The notes under the pieces were generated by a model. It made no database searches, was not told where the DNA came from, and was given only the letters and a program-made list of their open reading frames with translations. The position numbers were made by a program, and so were the translations under genes. From positions 57,451 to 121,450 of the forward strand of contig JAHWKU010000005.1 in assembly GCA_019347715.1 (NCBI GenBank): a stretch of 64,000 bases of DNA. Reading direction: 5' to 3'. The stretch comes from Actinomycetota bacterium. Lineage in GTDB: Bacteria; Actinomycetota; CADDZG01; JAHWKV01. Shown piece by piece: positions 9,815 to 18,262 of this stretch; position 1 is the stretch's first letter, and every line of letters starts with the position of its first letter.

Positions 9815-10731
9815 TCCTCTCCAGCGATCGATACGACTGCTCTTTCCAGCGCGAGTTCGTCTGGCTCCTCACTCTTCTTGATCTTGCGATCCGCATCGCT
9901 AAGAGCGCGGAAGGCATCGACCAAATCGTGGCGATCGAATAGCGCCGCCTGCTTCACGAGCTTCTCTGCCCTCCAGGCGGGAAGGCCAAGGTCACGGCCC
10001 ACTTTTGATGCGGAGCCGTCTACCAGCAGCAGCATTCGGAAGTGCCGAACTAAAGTCCAGAACAGGGCCTGTGGAGCCTCTCCTTGGCGGATCAACCGGT
10101 GAAGTGACTCCAGGGCGACACCGGCGTCGCGCATGGCCACCGCGTCGACGAAGGTAAAGATCTTGACGTCTGCCCTCCCGCGAAAGTGCCTGCGGACAAG
10201 CTCTGGCGTCAAGGCGGCCTTGCCGGAAGCGATCGATAGTTCATCCAAAGCATTCGAGAGAGCCAGGCGCTCCTCTCCAACTGCTTCCACTAAAGCCCCC
10301 ATCGCGTCTCCGGATATCTTCATCCCGCGCGACCGTGCCTCTTCCTTGACCCAGCCGAAGAGTTCATTCCGCCGGCCGCGGGCCGCCTCGATCACCCGAC
10401 CGACTTTCTTGGTTGCCGAGGATAGTTTGGCTACCGGCTTGGCCGCGATCAGGACGAGGACCGCGTCCGGCGATGGATCTTCCAGATATTCGATGAGTTC
10501 CCTCTGGGAGTCTGCGGAAAGTTCGTCCGCGCCTCTTACCACGACGTAGCGCAAACCGCCCAGCATGGTCGGGGTCCCAAGGGCTTCGAGAATGCTGGAG
10601 GCGGGACTGCCCGGTCCGAACTCGACGGTGGACAGCTGGTCGGCATCGGGGACGAGCTTTTCCAACGCGTCGCCAGCAAGGTATGGATCATCACCCACTA
10701 TCAGGTAGGCGTACGAGTGACGTGAACTCAT
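9811..10731 (-). CDS. holA: DNA polymerase III subunit delta
   Basis: HolA is the clamp-loader subunit that opens the beta sliding clamp. The 306-residue protein begins with the usual AYLIVGDDPYLAGDALEKLV, has EALGTPTMLGGLRYVVVRGADEL (domain I) and the C-terminal collar-like helices (LFWTLVRHFRMLLLVDG, then LPAWRAEKLVKQA). Length fits the family. It lies downstream of comEC, as in many Gram-positive genomes (comEA-comEC-holA followed by rpsT). Confidence 0.92.
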   Translation of the reverse strand: MSSRHSYAYLIVGDDPYLAGDALEKLVPDADQLSTVEFGPGSPASSILEALGTPTMLGGLRYVVVRGADELSADSQRELIEYLEDPSPDAVLVLIAAKPVAKLSSATKKVGRVIEAARGRRNELFGWVKEEARSRGMKISGDAMGALVEAVGEERLALSNALDELSIASGKAALTPELVRRHFRGRADVKIFTFVDAVAMRDAGVALESLHRLIRQGEAPQALFWTLVRHFRMLLLVDGSASKVGRDLGLPAWRAEKLVKQAALFDRHDLVDAFRALSDADRKIKKSEEPDELALERAVVSIAGEE

Positions 10732-10759
10732 AGAAGCATCCTAACGAGATAGTCCGACA

Positions 10760-13090
10760 TCATCGCGTCCGCACCTTGCCCATCCCATCGACCTCGAGGA
10801 TCAAATCCCCGTCTCGATCGGTGCGAAGAACCCGAGCGCCTTCGGCCTGGAAGATCCTCATGGCAGTAGGGCTCGGATGACCATAGGTGTTCCTGCCAAC
10901 CGAAACCCCTACGAACTCGGGGTCCACGGCATCCACGAATTCCTCCTCGAGACGGGCCGAACCGTGATGAGGCGCCTTCATCACCGTGCAATCGATCGAT
11001 CGCCTGTGTTTCTCCACGAGATGAGACTGGCCGGCTTCCTCGATGTCGCCGGTGAACAGGATGCAAGACCCGGCCCATGGGATCCGAACCACCAGGGAGG
11101 CATCGTTCAACGTGGATCCCTCGGATTGCCGCTCGTCGGCGGCCGCAGAGATTGCCTCCTCCCTGAGCGCGATATCGGGAGCCAGGATCTCGATCACAAG
11201 ATCACCCACGACGAACCGATCACCGGCGATCGAAGGGGTCAGCCGGTCGCGAAAGCTCATGGCGCCCATCAAAGGATCGGGTACCCCCGGATGAACGGCG
11301 AGACGGACCTCTGCCGTTCGGAAGGCCCCCTCCAGACCGGCGACATGGTCGTAATGAAAGTGCGATACCAGCGCAACGTCGATGCGACGGATACCCCGGT
11401 TGCGAAGGTGAGCCGCGAGGAGTCGGTCGTCCGGCCCCCCGTCGATGAGGACGGTCGCGCCCGTCGGGCTCTGGACGATGGCGGCGTCCCCCTGGCCGAC
11501 GTCCAGGAAAGTTATTCGGAGTCCTGGAGGCGGTTCAGATGAAGCCGGTGGGACCAGATAAGCCAGAAGGAGGACCGAGACCACCACCAAGGATGCCCTC
11601 CGGCCAAGTCGCCTGCGCCCGGCGATCCAGACCATGGCCGCGCCGATGAGCGCGTAAACCATCACGAGTCGAAGTGCTTCGATCTCAGGCACCGAGACGT
11701 AAGCGAAAGGCAGATCGGCGAAAAACGATGCAACGTTTCTCAGGACGGCGACGAATATCCCGGCAACCTCGACCATGGGTGCCGCGGCCGGTGGGAACAA
11801 AGATCCGACCGCTCCCGCCGCCATGCCGAGGACGGTTATCGGAGCCACGAGAGGAAAGGCGACGAGGTTGGCTGGAATAGAGACCAGCGACAGGCGCCCA
11901 AAATGAAACGCGAGAAGAGGCGTTACTGCGATTTGAGCGCCAAGGCCGACAGATAACGCCTCTCTCAAGATCCTGGGCCAGCCCTTCAGCCGATCCAGAA
12001 AGATCGGAGTCAGCAGGATGATGCCGAAGGCGGCGGCGAAGGATAGCTGGAAGCCGATCGACCACAAGAGAAATGGATCCACCGCTGCCAGAAGCAGGAA
12101 GGTAAGAACGAGGGCAGACATCGGGCTGGTGCGTCTTCCGAACCAGAAGACACTCAGGCCGACGACACTCATCACAGTTGCCCTCAGCACGGACGGTTCC
12201 CAGCGGGTTATCACGGCGAAGAAGATCACCGTTCCGATGCCAAGGATGATCTGAGAACGCTTGGATGTCCCGAAGGCGCGCAGGATCACGATCAACGCCC
12301 CCAGCACCATTGCGACGTTGGCCCCCGAGACGGCAGTGAGATGCGACAGACTCGTCGCCCGAAAGTCCTCGATAACTTCTTTGGGAATAAGGCGTTCGTC
12401 TCCGATAGTCAGCCCCAGCAGCAGTCCTGCATCCCGCCGTGAAAGTGACTTCTCTGCAACCAACGCCAGCCGGTCTCGCAGATGCTCGGCAGCAACAAGC
12501 ACGGGATTCCGAGTCGATGCGAGCCTCTCAACCGAGCCTCCGGATAGAACTGCCGTGATCTTTCGGCGGGTGAGGCTTCGATCGAACGAATCCTTTGGAT
12601 CGAGAGCGCGGAGCTTCCCCTCGATGGCGACGGAATCCCCCAAAGCAATCACATCGGTTTTCCCGTAGACCATCACGAGGATCCGCTCGTGGACTTCAGT
12701 GCCTTCGATGGATGACGCCTTCAAGCGGAATGCCATCGCTCTCCCCATCGGGGTAGGATCGCTTGCCGCTTTGCCTTCGATTCGCACGACCCTGCCGTCG
12801 AGTCTGGGAGCCAGTGACCGATCGAGAGCTGCGGATCGCAAGCCCAGGTCGGCGAATCCGACCGCCGCGGCAGCCGCAAGAGCGCCTACAACGGCCGCGA
12901 GTCCCAGACGTGGAAGAAGTTGGGTTGGGGCCGGCTCCGGGTTCTTGCGATGAAGCATCCAAACGCCGGTCAACGCGCATGCGCCCAAGACCCCCACCGC
13001 GAAGGCGACCACCGGAGATGGGCGAATGCGGTCGGCAGCAAGAACCCCCGCCGCGAAAAAGAGGGAGAGGGCGAGCGTTTGCCACGGCAT
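10760..13090 (-). CDS. comEC: DNA internalisation competence protein ComEC/Rec2
   Basis: ComEC forms the inner-membrane channel for single-stranded DNA during natural transformation. The 776-residue protein has an N-terminal DUF4131 region with two or three helices, the multi-helix Competence domain (SVGLSVFWFGRRTSPMSALV and surroundings), and a C-terminal metallo-beta-lactamase-like domain with the metal motif HFHYDH and a later MKAPHHGS. Its start overlaps the comEA stop as TGATG. An intact comEC with comEA suggests that the DNA-uptake core is kept; pilus and DprA genes would have to be elsewhere. Confidence 0.94.
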   Translation of the reverse strand: MPWQTLALSLFFAAGVLAADRIRPSPVVAFAVGVLGACALTGVWMLHRKNPEPAPTQLLPRLGLAAVVGALAAAAAVGFADLGLRSAALDRSLAPRLDGRVVRIEGKAASDPTPMGRAMAFRLKASSIEGTEVHERILVMVYGKTDVIALGDSVAIEGKLRALDPKDSFDRSLTRRKITAVLSGGSVERLASTRNPVLVAAEHLRDRLALVAEKSLSRRDAGLLLGLTIGDERLIPKEVIEDFRATSLSHLTAVSGANVAMVLGALIVILRAFGTSKRSQIILGIGTVIFFAVITRWEPSVLRATVMSVVGLSVFWFGRRTSPMSALVLTFLLLAAVDPFLLWSIGFQLSFAAAFGIILLTPIFLDRLKGWPRILREALSVGLGAQIAVTPLLAFHFGRLSLVSIPANLVAFPLVAPITVLGMAAGAVGSLFPPAAAPMVEVAGIFVAVLRNVASFFADLPFAYVSVPEIEALRLVMVYALIGAAMVWIAGRRRLGRRASLVVVSVLLLAYLVPPASSEPPPGLRITFLDVGQGDAAIVQSPTGATVLIDGGPDDRLLAAHLRNRGIRRIDVALVSHFHYDHVAGLEGAFRTAEVRLAVHPGVPDPLMGAMSFRDRLTPSIAGDRFVVGDLVIEILAPDIALREEAISAAADERQSEGSTLNDASLVVRIPWAGSCILFTGDIEEAGQSHLVEKHRRSIDCTVMKAPHHGSARLEEEFVDAVDPEFVGVSVGRNTYGHPSPTAMRIFQAEGARVLRTDRDGDLILEVDGMGKVRTR

Positions 13091-13695
13091 CAGACCGAGA
13101 CCAGATCCTTCAAAGACTCGTACTTCTTCTGACCGATTCCCTCAACCTCCATCAGCTGTCGGATAGAAGTGAACCGGCCCTTCTTCTGCCTGTGCTCGAC
13201 GATCCTCGTTGCGAGAACCGGGCCCACTCCCGGCAGTTCTTCGAGTTGGACCTGAGATGCGGTGTTGATGTTTACCTTCCCGACCGGGCCAGTTGCCCCG
13301 CCCTGGTCCTGGGGAGCAGCCTCCCCCGGTCTGGCGACATAGATCTTTTCGCCGTCCGACACCTGCGCAGCGAGGTTGAGCGAATCCAGATCGGCTCCTT
13401 CAACCGGCCCTCCCGCTGCCTCGACGGCATCCTTGACTCTGCTGCCCGCTTTCAGTTCGTAGACGCCTGGTGCATTCACCATTCCAGCGACATGGACTAC
13501 AACCAGCTGCTCGGGCTGAGGGCTGACTTCGGTTCTCTGGGCCTGAATCGGCGGGGCCGGGGGCTGCGAGGTGCGAGTGAATACGAATCCTGCCGATGCC
13601 ACAACTAGCACGGCCAGCATCGCAACCAAGCCGGCTTCCCCCGGAGCGGCGCGCGCGGAATCCACGACCTTGCCAAAAAGCCCTCGTCCTTCCAA
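13090..13695 (-). CDS. comEA: competence protein ComEA (SLBB + helix-hairpin-helix)
   Basis: ComEA is the membrane-anchored DNA receptor for transformation. It has a transmembrane segment (GLVAMLAVLVVASAGFVF), an SLBB domain (VVHVAGMVNAPGVYELKAG) and a C-terminal double HhH (VNINTASQVQLEELPGVGP). I place the start at the TTG at 13695 because GGAGG lies five bases upstream; a second in-frame TTG at 13710 would add five residues but has no ribosome-binding site. The resulting protein is about 201 residues, normal for ComEA. The 179-base gap to leuS (13696-13874) shows no gene or clear terminator. Confidence 0.93.
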   Translation of the reverse strand: MEGRGLFGKVVDSARAAPGEAGLVAMLAVLVVASAGFVFTRTSQPPAPPIQAQRTEVSPQPEQLVVVHVAGMVNAPGVYELKAGSRVKDAVEAAGGPVEGADLDSLNLAAQVSDGEKIYVARPGEAAPQDQGGATGPVGKVNINTASQVQLEELPGVGPVLATRIVEHRQKKGRFTSIRQLMEVEGIGQKKYESLKDLVSV

Positions 13696-13874
13696 GAACG
13701 CCTCCGTCAACGAACGATCGGGGAAGACGGGGAAGTAGAGGGGGCGCGGGCTAAAACGCCGCCAAATCCGATGCCATATTTCTAAGTTCCCGGCACCCCA
13801 AAGGCAACATCGCGAAAATCACGGTTGTGCCTGATCTGCAAGATTATGTCGTCCATACGACATTTCCGGGCCTC

Positions 13875-16328
13875 TCAGACCACCAGATTCACGAGGCGCG
13901 GCGGCACGGTGATGATCTTCTTGGGACTGCCGTCCAGATGCGCTTTGACGCGCTCACTTTGAAGCGCAAGCGCCTCCATCTCCGCGGTGGTGATCGTTGG
14001 GGCCACCTGGAAGCGTTCTCTGACCTTTCCGTTTACCTGAACGACCATCGTCACGGACTCTTGCTGAATCAGTGTCTCGTCATAGGACGGCCAAGCCTCG
14101 GAATGAATGGAGGTCTCGTTGCCGTATCCACGCCAAAGCTCCTCGGTTATGAATGGGGCGATAGGCGCCAGCAGCTTTAGGAAAGTCTCTGCTGCGGAAC
14201 GAGGAACCGGCCCGTCGAGCTTGGAGAACTCGTTCACCAGCTCCATCAAGCGCGCGATTGCAGTATTGAAGCCGGACTCCTCCATGTCCGCGGTCACAAC
14301 CTTCACGGTCCGGTTCACCACGACTTCCAGTGATGCAGCGGCACTTTCCTGGGAAACCTCCGACAGCACCCGCCAAACCCGGGACAGCCAGCTGTGGGCC
14401 ACCCTGCCGATCTCATCCATACCGTCCGCTGGAAAGTCATAGTCGGCCGCAGGAGGGCTGCAGAACAGGATGAAAGTCCGAGCAGAATCCGCGCCGTACC
14501 TTTCGATCACTTCAGCCGCGTCGATAGCGTTTCCCTTGGAACTCGACATCTCGGCCCCCCCGAGGGATACCGAACCCTGGTTGAACAACGACAGGAACGG
14601 CTCGGGAAAGTCCAACAGCCCCATGTCCTGGAAAACCTTCACGAAGAACCTGGCATAGATCAGATGCATAACCGCGTGCTCGGTTCCCCCGACGTACTGA
14701 TCGACCGGACACCAGGAAGCTACTTTCTCCGGAGCGAACGCCTCCTGATCGTTGGCTGGATCGCAGTAACGCAGGAAATACCAGGATGAATCGAAAAACG
14801 TATCGAGCGTATCGGTCTCGCGCTTGGCTGCCCTTCCGCATTGAGGGCAATCGGCATTCACGAAATCCGGATTGTTGGCCAGTGGACTGGCTGCTTCCTC
14901 TCCTTCGACGGAATAGTCGACCTCGTCTGGCAATCTGACCGGCAAGTCTTCGTACGGCACGGGCACCTCACCGCATTGATCGCAGTGAATGACGGGAATC
15001 GGAGTGCCCCAGTAGCGCTGCCGGGAGACCAGCCAATCGCGCTGCCGGTAGTTGATGGACGGCTTTCCACGGCCTTCCTCGGTCAGCCAATCGATGACGC
15101 GATCTACGCCGTCTTGAGTTTCTGGGAAGACGACGGTTCCATCGAAAGGCCCGGAGTTGACCATCACGCCGGGGCCGGAGTAAGCCTCGGTTATGTCCTC
15201 TCCAACCAGCGTCTCACCCTCCGGTTGGATCACCACCGTCACTGGAAGGCCGTGCTGGCGAGCGAACTCGAAGTCTCGCTGATCGTGAGCAGGCACGGCC
15301 ATGATGGCTCCGGTTCCATACCCCATAAGCACGTAGTCGGCCGACCACACCGGCATCTCTTCTCCGTTCACAGGATTGATCGCAACAGCGGGAAGCGCGA
15401 AACCCTTGCGAGTGCCTTCTCCAGACTCTCTTTCGACCTGGGTCTGCTTCTTCACCTCGTCAACGAAAGATCTGAAGCTTTCTTCGATTTCCGTCCCCGC
15501 CGCGATCTGCTCTGCAATGGGATGCTCGGGCGCAAGGACGAAGAAAGTTGCCCCCCAGAGCGTGTCGGGTCTGGTGGTGAAAACCGGAACCTCAATGGTC
15601 TCTTCGGTGTTCTTGGGCTTGACCTGGAAAACAACCTCAGCGCCTCGGCTGCGCCCGATCCAGTGACGCTGTTGATTAAGGATCGACTCGGGCCATCGCA
15701 GTCCCTCCATCTCGTCCAGGAGCCGGTCGGAGTAATCGGTAATTTTCAAAAACCACTGCGTAAGCTCGCGGATCTCGGGTTCGGAACCGCATCTCCAGCA
15801 CACTCCGGTCGATAACTGCTCCTTGGCCAGAACCGTTTTGTCTACGGGACACCAATTGACCGGACTTGTCTTCCGGTATGCCAGCCCCCGTTCCCGCATC
15901 TTGAGGAAGATCCATTGGTTCCACCGGTAGTACTCGGGGTCGCAGGTGATGAGTTCCCGGTTCCAGTCGTACGAGAATCCCAGCCTCCTGAACGAAGAGC
16001 GCATGAACTCGACGTTTCGATCCGTCCACTCGCGTGGGTGGATGTTTCGTTTGATCGCGGCGTTTTCGGCGGGAAGGCCAAAGGCGTCGTATCCCATGGG
16101 ATGCATGACCTCGAAACCCCTCATCCGCCAGTAGCGCGCCATGGCGTCGGCGATAGAGTAGTTCTCGACGTGACCCATATGGAGATCCCCTGACGGGTAG
16201 GGATACATCTCCATCACAAAGCGTTTTCTTGCGGGGTCCGGCTTATCTGCCGCCTGATAGATGCCGGCGGCCTCCCATTCGCCGACCCATTTCTCTTCGA
16301 ATGTCTGCGGTTCGTATCGTGGCTTCAT
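13875..16328 (-). CDS. leuS: leucyl-tRNA synthetase
   Basis: LeuS charges tRNA-Leu. The ~817-residue enzyme has PYPSGDLHMGHVENYS (HMGH, the HIGH motif), the CP1 editing insert, and the anticodon-binding region. The KMSKS loop reads EMSSSKGN, so both Lys positions of KMSKS are changed although the third Lys of KMSKSKGN remains. I take the ATG at 16328 (KPRYEPQTFEEKW follows) because GGAGG lies 12 bases upstream; an upstream TTG would place that GGAGG inside the gene. The gene is preceded by a Leu-rich leader ORF and a terminator hairpin whose T-tract almost touches the Shine-Dalgarno, so it is probably attenuator controlled. Confidence 0.96.
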   Translation of the reverse strand: MKPRYEPQTFEEKWVGEWEAAGIYQAADKPDPARKRFVMEMYPYPSGDLHMGHVENYSIADAMARYWRMRGFEVMHPMGYDAFGLPAENAAIKRNIHPREWTDRNVEFMRSSFRRLGFSYDWNRELITCDPEYYRWNQWIFLKMRERGLAYRKTSPVNWCPVDKTVLAKEQLSTGVCWRCGSEPEIRELTQWFLKITDYSDRLLDEMEGLRWPESILNQQRHWIGRSRGAEVVFQVKPKNTEETIEVPVFTTRPDTLWGATFFVLAPEHPIAEQIAAGTEIEESFRSFVDEVKKQTQVERESGEGTRKGFALPAVAINPVNGEEMPVWSADYVLMGYGTGAIMAVPAHDQRDFEFARQHGLPVTVVIQPEGETLVGEDITEAYSGPGVMVNSGPFDGTVVFPETQDGVDRVIDWLTEEGRGKPSINYRQRDWLVSRQRYWGTPIPVIHCDQCGEVPVPYEDLPVRLPDEVDYSVEGEEAASPLANNPDFVNADCPQCGRAAKRETDTLDTFFDSSWYFLRYCDPANDQEAFAPEKVASWCPVDQYVGGTEHAVMHLIYARFFVKVFQDMGLLDFPEPFLSLFNQGSVSLGGAEMSSSKGNAIDAAEVIERYGADSARTFILFCSPPAADYDFPADGMDEIGRVAHSWLSRVWRVLSEVSQESAAASLEVVVNRTVKVVTADMEESGFNTAIARLMELVNEFSKLDGPVPRSAAETFLKLLAPIAPFITEELWRGYGNETSIHSEAWPSYDETLIQQESVTMVVQVNGKVRERFQVAPTITTAEMEALALQSERVKAHLDGSPKKIITVPPRLVNLVV

Positions 16329-16350
16329 GGTTGAAAAGTACCTCCAATTC

Positions 16351-16373
16351 AAAAGGCCCGGCTCGGCCGGGCC
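16351..16373 (-). terminator. attenuator terminator before leuS
   Basis: On the minus strand GGCCCGGC-CGA-GCCGGGCC is followed at once by TTTT, an 8-bp all-G/C stem with a 3-base loop. It lies 22 bases after the stop of the Leu-rich leader ORF and only five bases before the leuS GGAGG. That position, between leader ORF and ribosome-binding site, is where a transcription attenuator is expected. The T-tract is short (four), so sequestration or pausing is a possible alternative to full termination. Confidence 0.75.
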
Positions 16374-16395
16374 CTATCGAGAATCGAATCGGTCC

Positions 16396-16482
16396 TCAGC
16401 GCAGCCCGTTCGGGGCGAAACTTAGCAGTGGGCAGGCCAGAGCCTGCCCGGTAAGCGCGAGGGACAAAGTGGTGCAAGACAT
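16396..16482 (-). CDS. leucine-rich leader peptide of leuS (28 aa)
   Basis: A 28-codon ORF, ATG TCT TGC ... CTG CGC TGA, encodes a peptide with seven leucines (positions 6, 8, 10, 15, 19, 20, 27) using TTG, CTC, CTT, CTG and the rare CTA. It lies between a predicted promoter and the terminator that precedes leuS. Codons 12-18 are also one side and loop of a hairpin (GGGCAGGC / GCCTGCCC, 16430-16449). This is the classic layout of ribosome-mediated attenuation: ribosomes stalled at Leu codons for lack of Leu-tRNA would alter folding and permit read-through. There is no Shine-Dalgarno; the predicted transcription start falls at the ATG, so translation is probably leaderless, as is common in actinobacteria. 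This is inferred from sequence only. Confidence 0.7.
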   Translation of the reverse strand: MSCTTLSLALTGQALACPLLSFAPNGLR

Positions 16483-16488
16483 AGGGAG

Positions 16489-16517
16489 ATTGTGCCTGCG
16501 TAAGTGCAAGTGGTCAA
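16489..16517 (-). promoter_or_regulatory. predicted promoter of the leuS leader
   Basis: On the minus strand TTGACC (16517-16512), a 17-base spacer and CACAAT (16494-16489) resemble a vegetative promoter (5/6 and 4/6 matches). Six bases after the -10 comes the ATG of the Leu-rich leader ORF, so transcription should begin at or next to that ATG. Confidence 0.6.
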
Positions 16518-16539
16518 GGCACTCCTGCTTGAGGTTTGA

Positions 16540-16555
16540 TTTAGATGAGACTAAA
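16540..16555. promoter_or_regulatory. candidate DtxR-family operator (TTTAG-N6-CTAAA)
   Basis: A perfect 5-6-5 inverted repeat, TTTAGATGAGACTAAA, sits at the first possible start codon of the DtxR-family gene and close to the divergent leuS-leader promoter. Its half-sites (TTAG/CTAA) resemble those of DtxR/IdeR/MntR operators. Autoregulation of the metal operon is the natural reading; this is inferred from position and symmetry. Confidence 0.5.
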
Positions 16556-17225
16556 ATCTTTTTTTATGGAATCAAGCGAATCGGTGCAGGACTACCTAAA
16601 GGCCATCTACCTTCTCGCACAGACAGAAGACGAAGTGACGACCTCGGCAATCGCAGAACGCCTGAGCGTAAGCCCTGCATCGGTCACCTCGATGATCAAG
16701 CGCCTCGCAGAACGAGGGCACCTGAAGCACAGGAGATACCAGGGAGTGGAGCTGACCGAGACCGGCAGAGCTATGGCTCTCGAAGTGATCCGTCATCACC
16801 GTCTGCTGGAGGCGTATCTGAGCAAGGCCCTCGGGATGGACTGGGACCGGGTGCACGAAGAAGCCGAAGTCTTGGAGCACGCCATCTCGGAAGAGTTCGA
16901 GGATCGCATCGCCGAATATCTCGGTCATCCGACTCACGACCCGCACGGAGACCCCATTCCTCCAAAGAGAGGGCGTCATCGGGAGGTAAGTCACTCGGCT
17001 CTGTCTTCCTTTCAGAACGGAACGGCAATCATCGAGCGCGTCTCCGACCGCGACCCGGACGCTCTTCGTTATCTCGATCGATTGGGCCTGCGGCCCGGCG
17101 CCCGCATCACCGTCGAGGAGCACGCTCCGTTCGGAGGGCCGGTTTGGGTGAAGGTCGGCCGAAGACGCCACGCCCTCGGCAGAGATCTGGCAGAGACCAT
17201 CTACGTTTCGAAGGGAGACAGATGA
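16545..17225 (+). CDS. DtxR/MntR-family metal-dependent regulator
   Basis: A 226-residue iron- or manganese-responsive regulator. The N-terminal winged helix is clear (VQDYLKAIYLLAQ, then AIAERLSVSPASVTSMIKRL), followed by the dimerisation domain with metal-ligand-like residues (HHRLLEAYLSKALGMDWDRV, then EEAEVLEHAISEEFEDRI) and a C-terminal FeoA/SH3-like domain (about 150-220). An ATG at 16566 (ESSESVQDYLKAIY follows) is an alternative start that would leave the palindrome upstream; the ATG at 16545 has GAGG ten bases upstream. It overlaps the next gene by ATGA and leads a four-gene operon for metal handling. Fe versus Mn specificity cannot be decided. Confidence 0.9.
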   Translation: MRLKSFFMESSESVQDYLKAIYLLAQTEDEVTTSAIAERLSVSPASVTSMIKRLAERGHLKHRRYQGVELTETGRAMALEVIRHHRLLEAYLSKALGMDWDRVHEEAEVLEHAISEEFEDRIAEYLGHPTHDPHGDPIPPKRGRHREVSHSALSSFQNGTAIIERVSDRDPDALRYLDRLGLRPGARITVEEHAPFGGPVWVKVGRRRHALGRDLAETIYVSKGDR

Positions 17226-18262
17226 GAGACACCGAGGGAGACGAAGCCGAGTCCGTCGTGAAAAAAACCGGGACTCGAGTTTCCAGGAGGGGGTTGCTGA
17301 AAGCCGGCACCGTCGCGGCATTCGGTGCGGCTTCGGGTGCGTTGCTGCCCCGGGTCAGGGCACATGAGGGTCATGACCACGGCCCGGCCGGTGCGATGAA
17401 CCACTTCGGAAACGCATCGGTCGGAGAAGTCGACACCAGGAACTTCGATCCCATGCAATATCTGAAGGAGTTCGACTACGGAAAGACCACGACGCTTTCG
17501 GATGGCCGGACCTTGCGGGAGTACGACATCAGTGCGGTCGACCTCGAGATCGAGGTGGCTCCCGGAGTGAAGTTTCCGGCTTGGGCCTACAACGGACGCG
17601 TTCCTGGACCGACGCTGAGGGCAACCGAGGGGGATGTGATCCGGATCCGCTTCACCAACGCCGGAGCTCATCCCCACACGATCCACTTCCACGGATTCCA
17701 TCAGGCCAACATGGACGGAGTCTTCGAACTCGTAGATCGCGGCGAGACCTTCGTCTATGAGTTCATCGCCGAGCCCTTTGGGTTGCACCTCTACCACTGC
17801 CACACTCCCCCCCTGAAGCGGCATATCCACAAAGGTCTCTACGGAGTTTTCATCGTCGACCCGCCCGGTGGCCGCCCGCCGGCCAACGAGATGGTGATGA
17901 TGATGAATGCGTTCGACACCAACTTCGACAACGAGAATGAGATCTACTCCGTAAATACGGTGGCATTCCATTACCTGCATCATCCGATCAAGGTGAAGCT
18001 GAACGAGCTGGTGCGGGTCTATCTCGTGAACATCACCGAGTTCGACCTCATCAACTCATTCCATACCCATGCCACCTTCTTTCACGAATACCGCACCGGC
18101 ACCAAGCTCGAACCAGACAACTTCACCGACACCATCATCCTTGGTCAAGGTGAAAGGTCGATCGTCGAGTTCAGTTACCGCTATCCCGGCCCATACATGT
18201 TCCACGCCCATGTGAGCGAGTTTGCGGAACTGGGCTGGTCCGGCATGTTCGAGGTGGTCTAG
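17222..18262 (+). CDS. Tat-exported two-domain multicopper oxidase
   Basis: A 346-residue multicopper oxidase with two cupredoxin domains. The N terminus has a Tat signal (SRRGLLKAG at 21-29, hydrophobic stretch to about 45, cleavage near RVRA-HEG) followed by a His-rich EGHDHG. Copper ligands: HPHTIHFHGFH (H150-H160) and LYHCH (H192, C193, H194) with H201 and H203 then KGLYG in domain 1; FHTH (H281, H283) and FHAH (H328, H330) in domain 2. The type 1 site is therefore in domain 1, as in NirK-like and archaeal two-domain enzymes. Three-domain laccases are longer. Substrate (Fe, Mn, Cu or a reductase reaction) is unknown. It overlaps the DtxR gene (ATGA) and its stop abuts the ZIP start. Confidence 0.9.
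   Translation: MRDTEGDEAESVVKKTGTRVSRRGLLKAGTVAAFGAASGALLPRVRAHEGHDHGPAGAMNHFGNASVGEVDTRNFDPMQYLKEFDYGKTTTLSDGRTLREYDISAVDLEIEVAPGVKFPAWAYNGRVPGPTLRATEGDVIRIRFTNAGAHPHTIHFHGFHQANMDGVFELVDRGETFVYEFIAEPFGLHLYHCHTPPLKRHIHKGLYGVFIVDPPGGRPPANEMVMMMNAFDTNFDNENEIYSVNTVAFHYLHHPIKVKLNELVRVYLVNITEFDLINSFHTHATFFHEYRTGTKLEPDNFTDTIILGQGERSIVEFSYRYPGPYMFHAHVSEFAELGWSGMFEVV

Noticed and set aside
10728..11078. 116-residue minus-strand frame between holA and comEC
   Set aside because: It lies inside comEC in another frame and has no ribosome-binding site or recognisable domain.
16353..16480. T-box riboswitch upstream of leuS
   Set aside because: No T-box signature (GGTGG-ACCGCG-like antiterminator bulge) is present on the minus strand; the Leu-rich ORF explains the region better.
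16229..17221. Very long plus-strand frame continuing upstream of the multicopper oxidase
   Set aside because: It runs over leuS, the leader region and the DtxR gene in another frame; the oxidase has its own ATG with a Tat signal at 17222.
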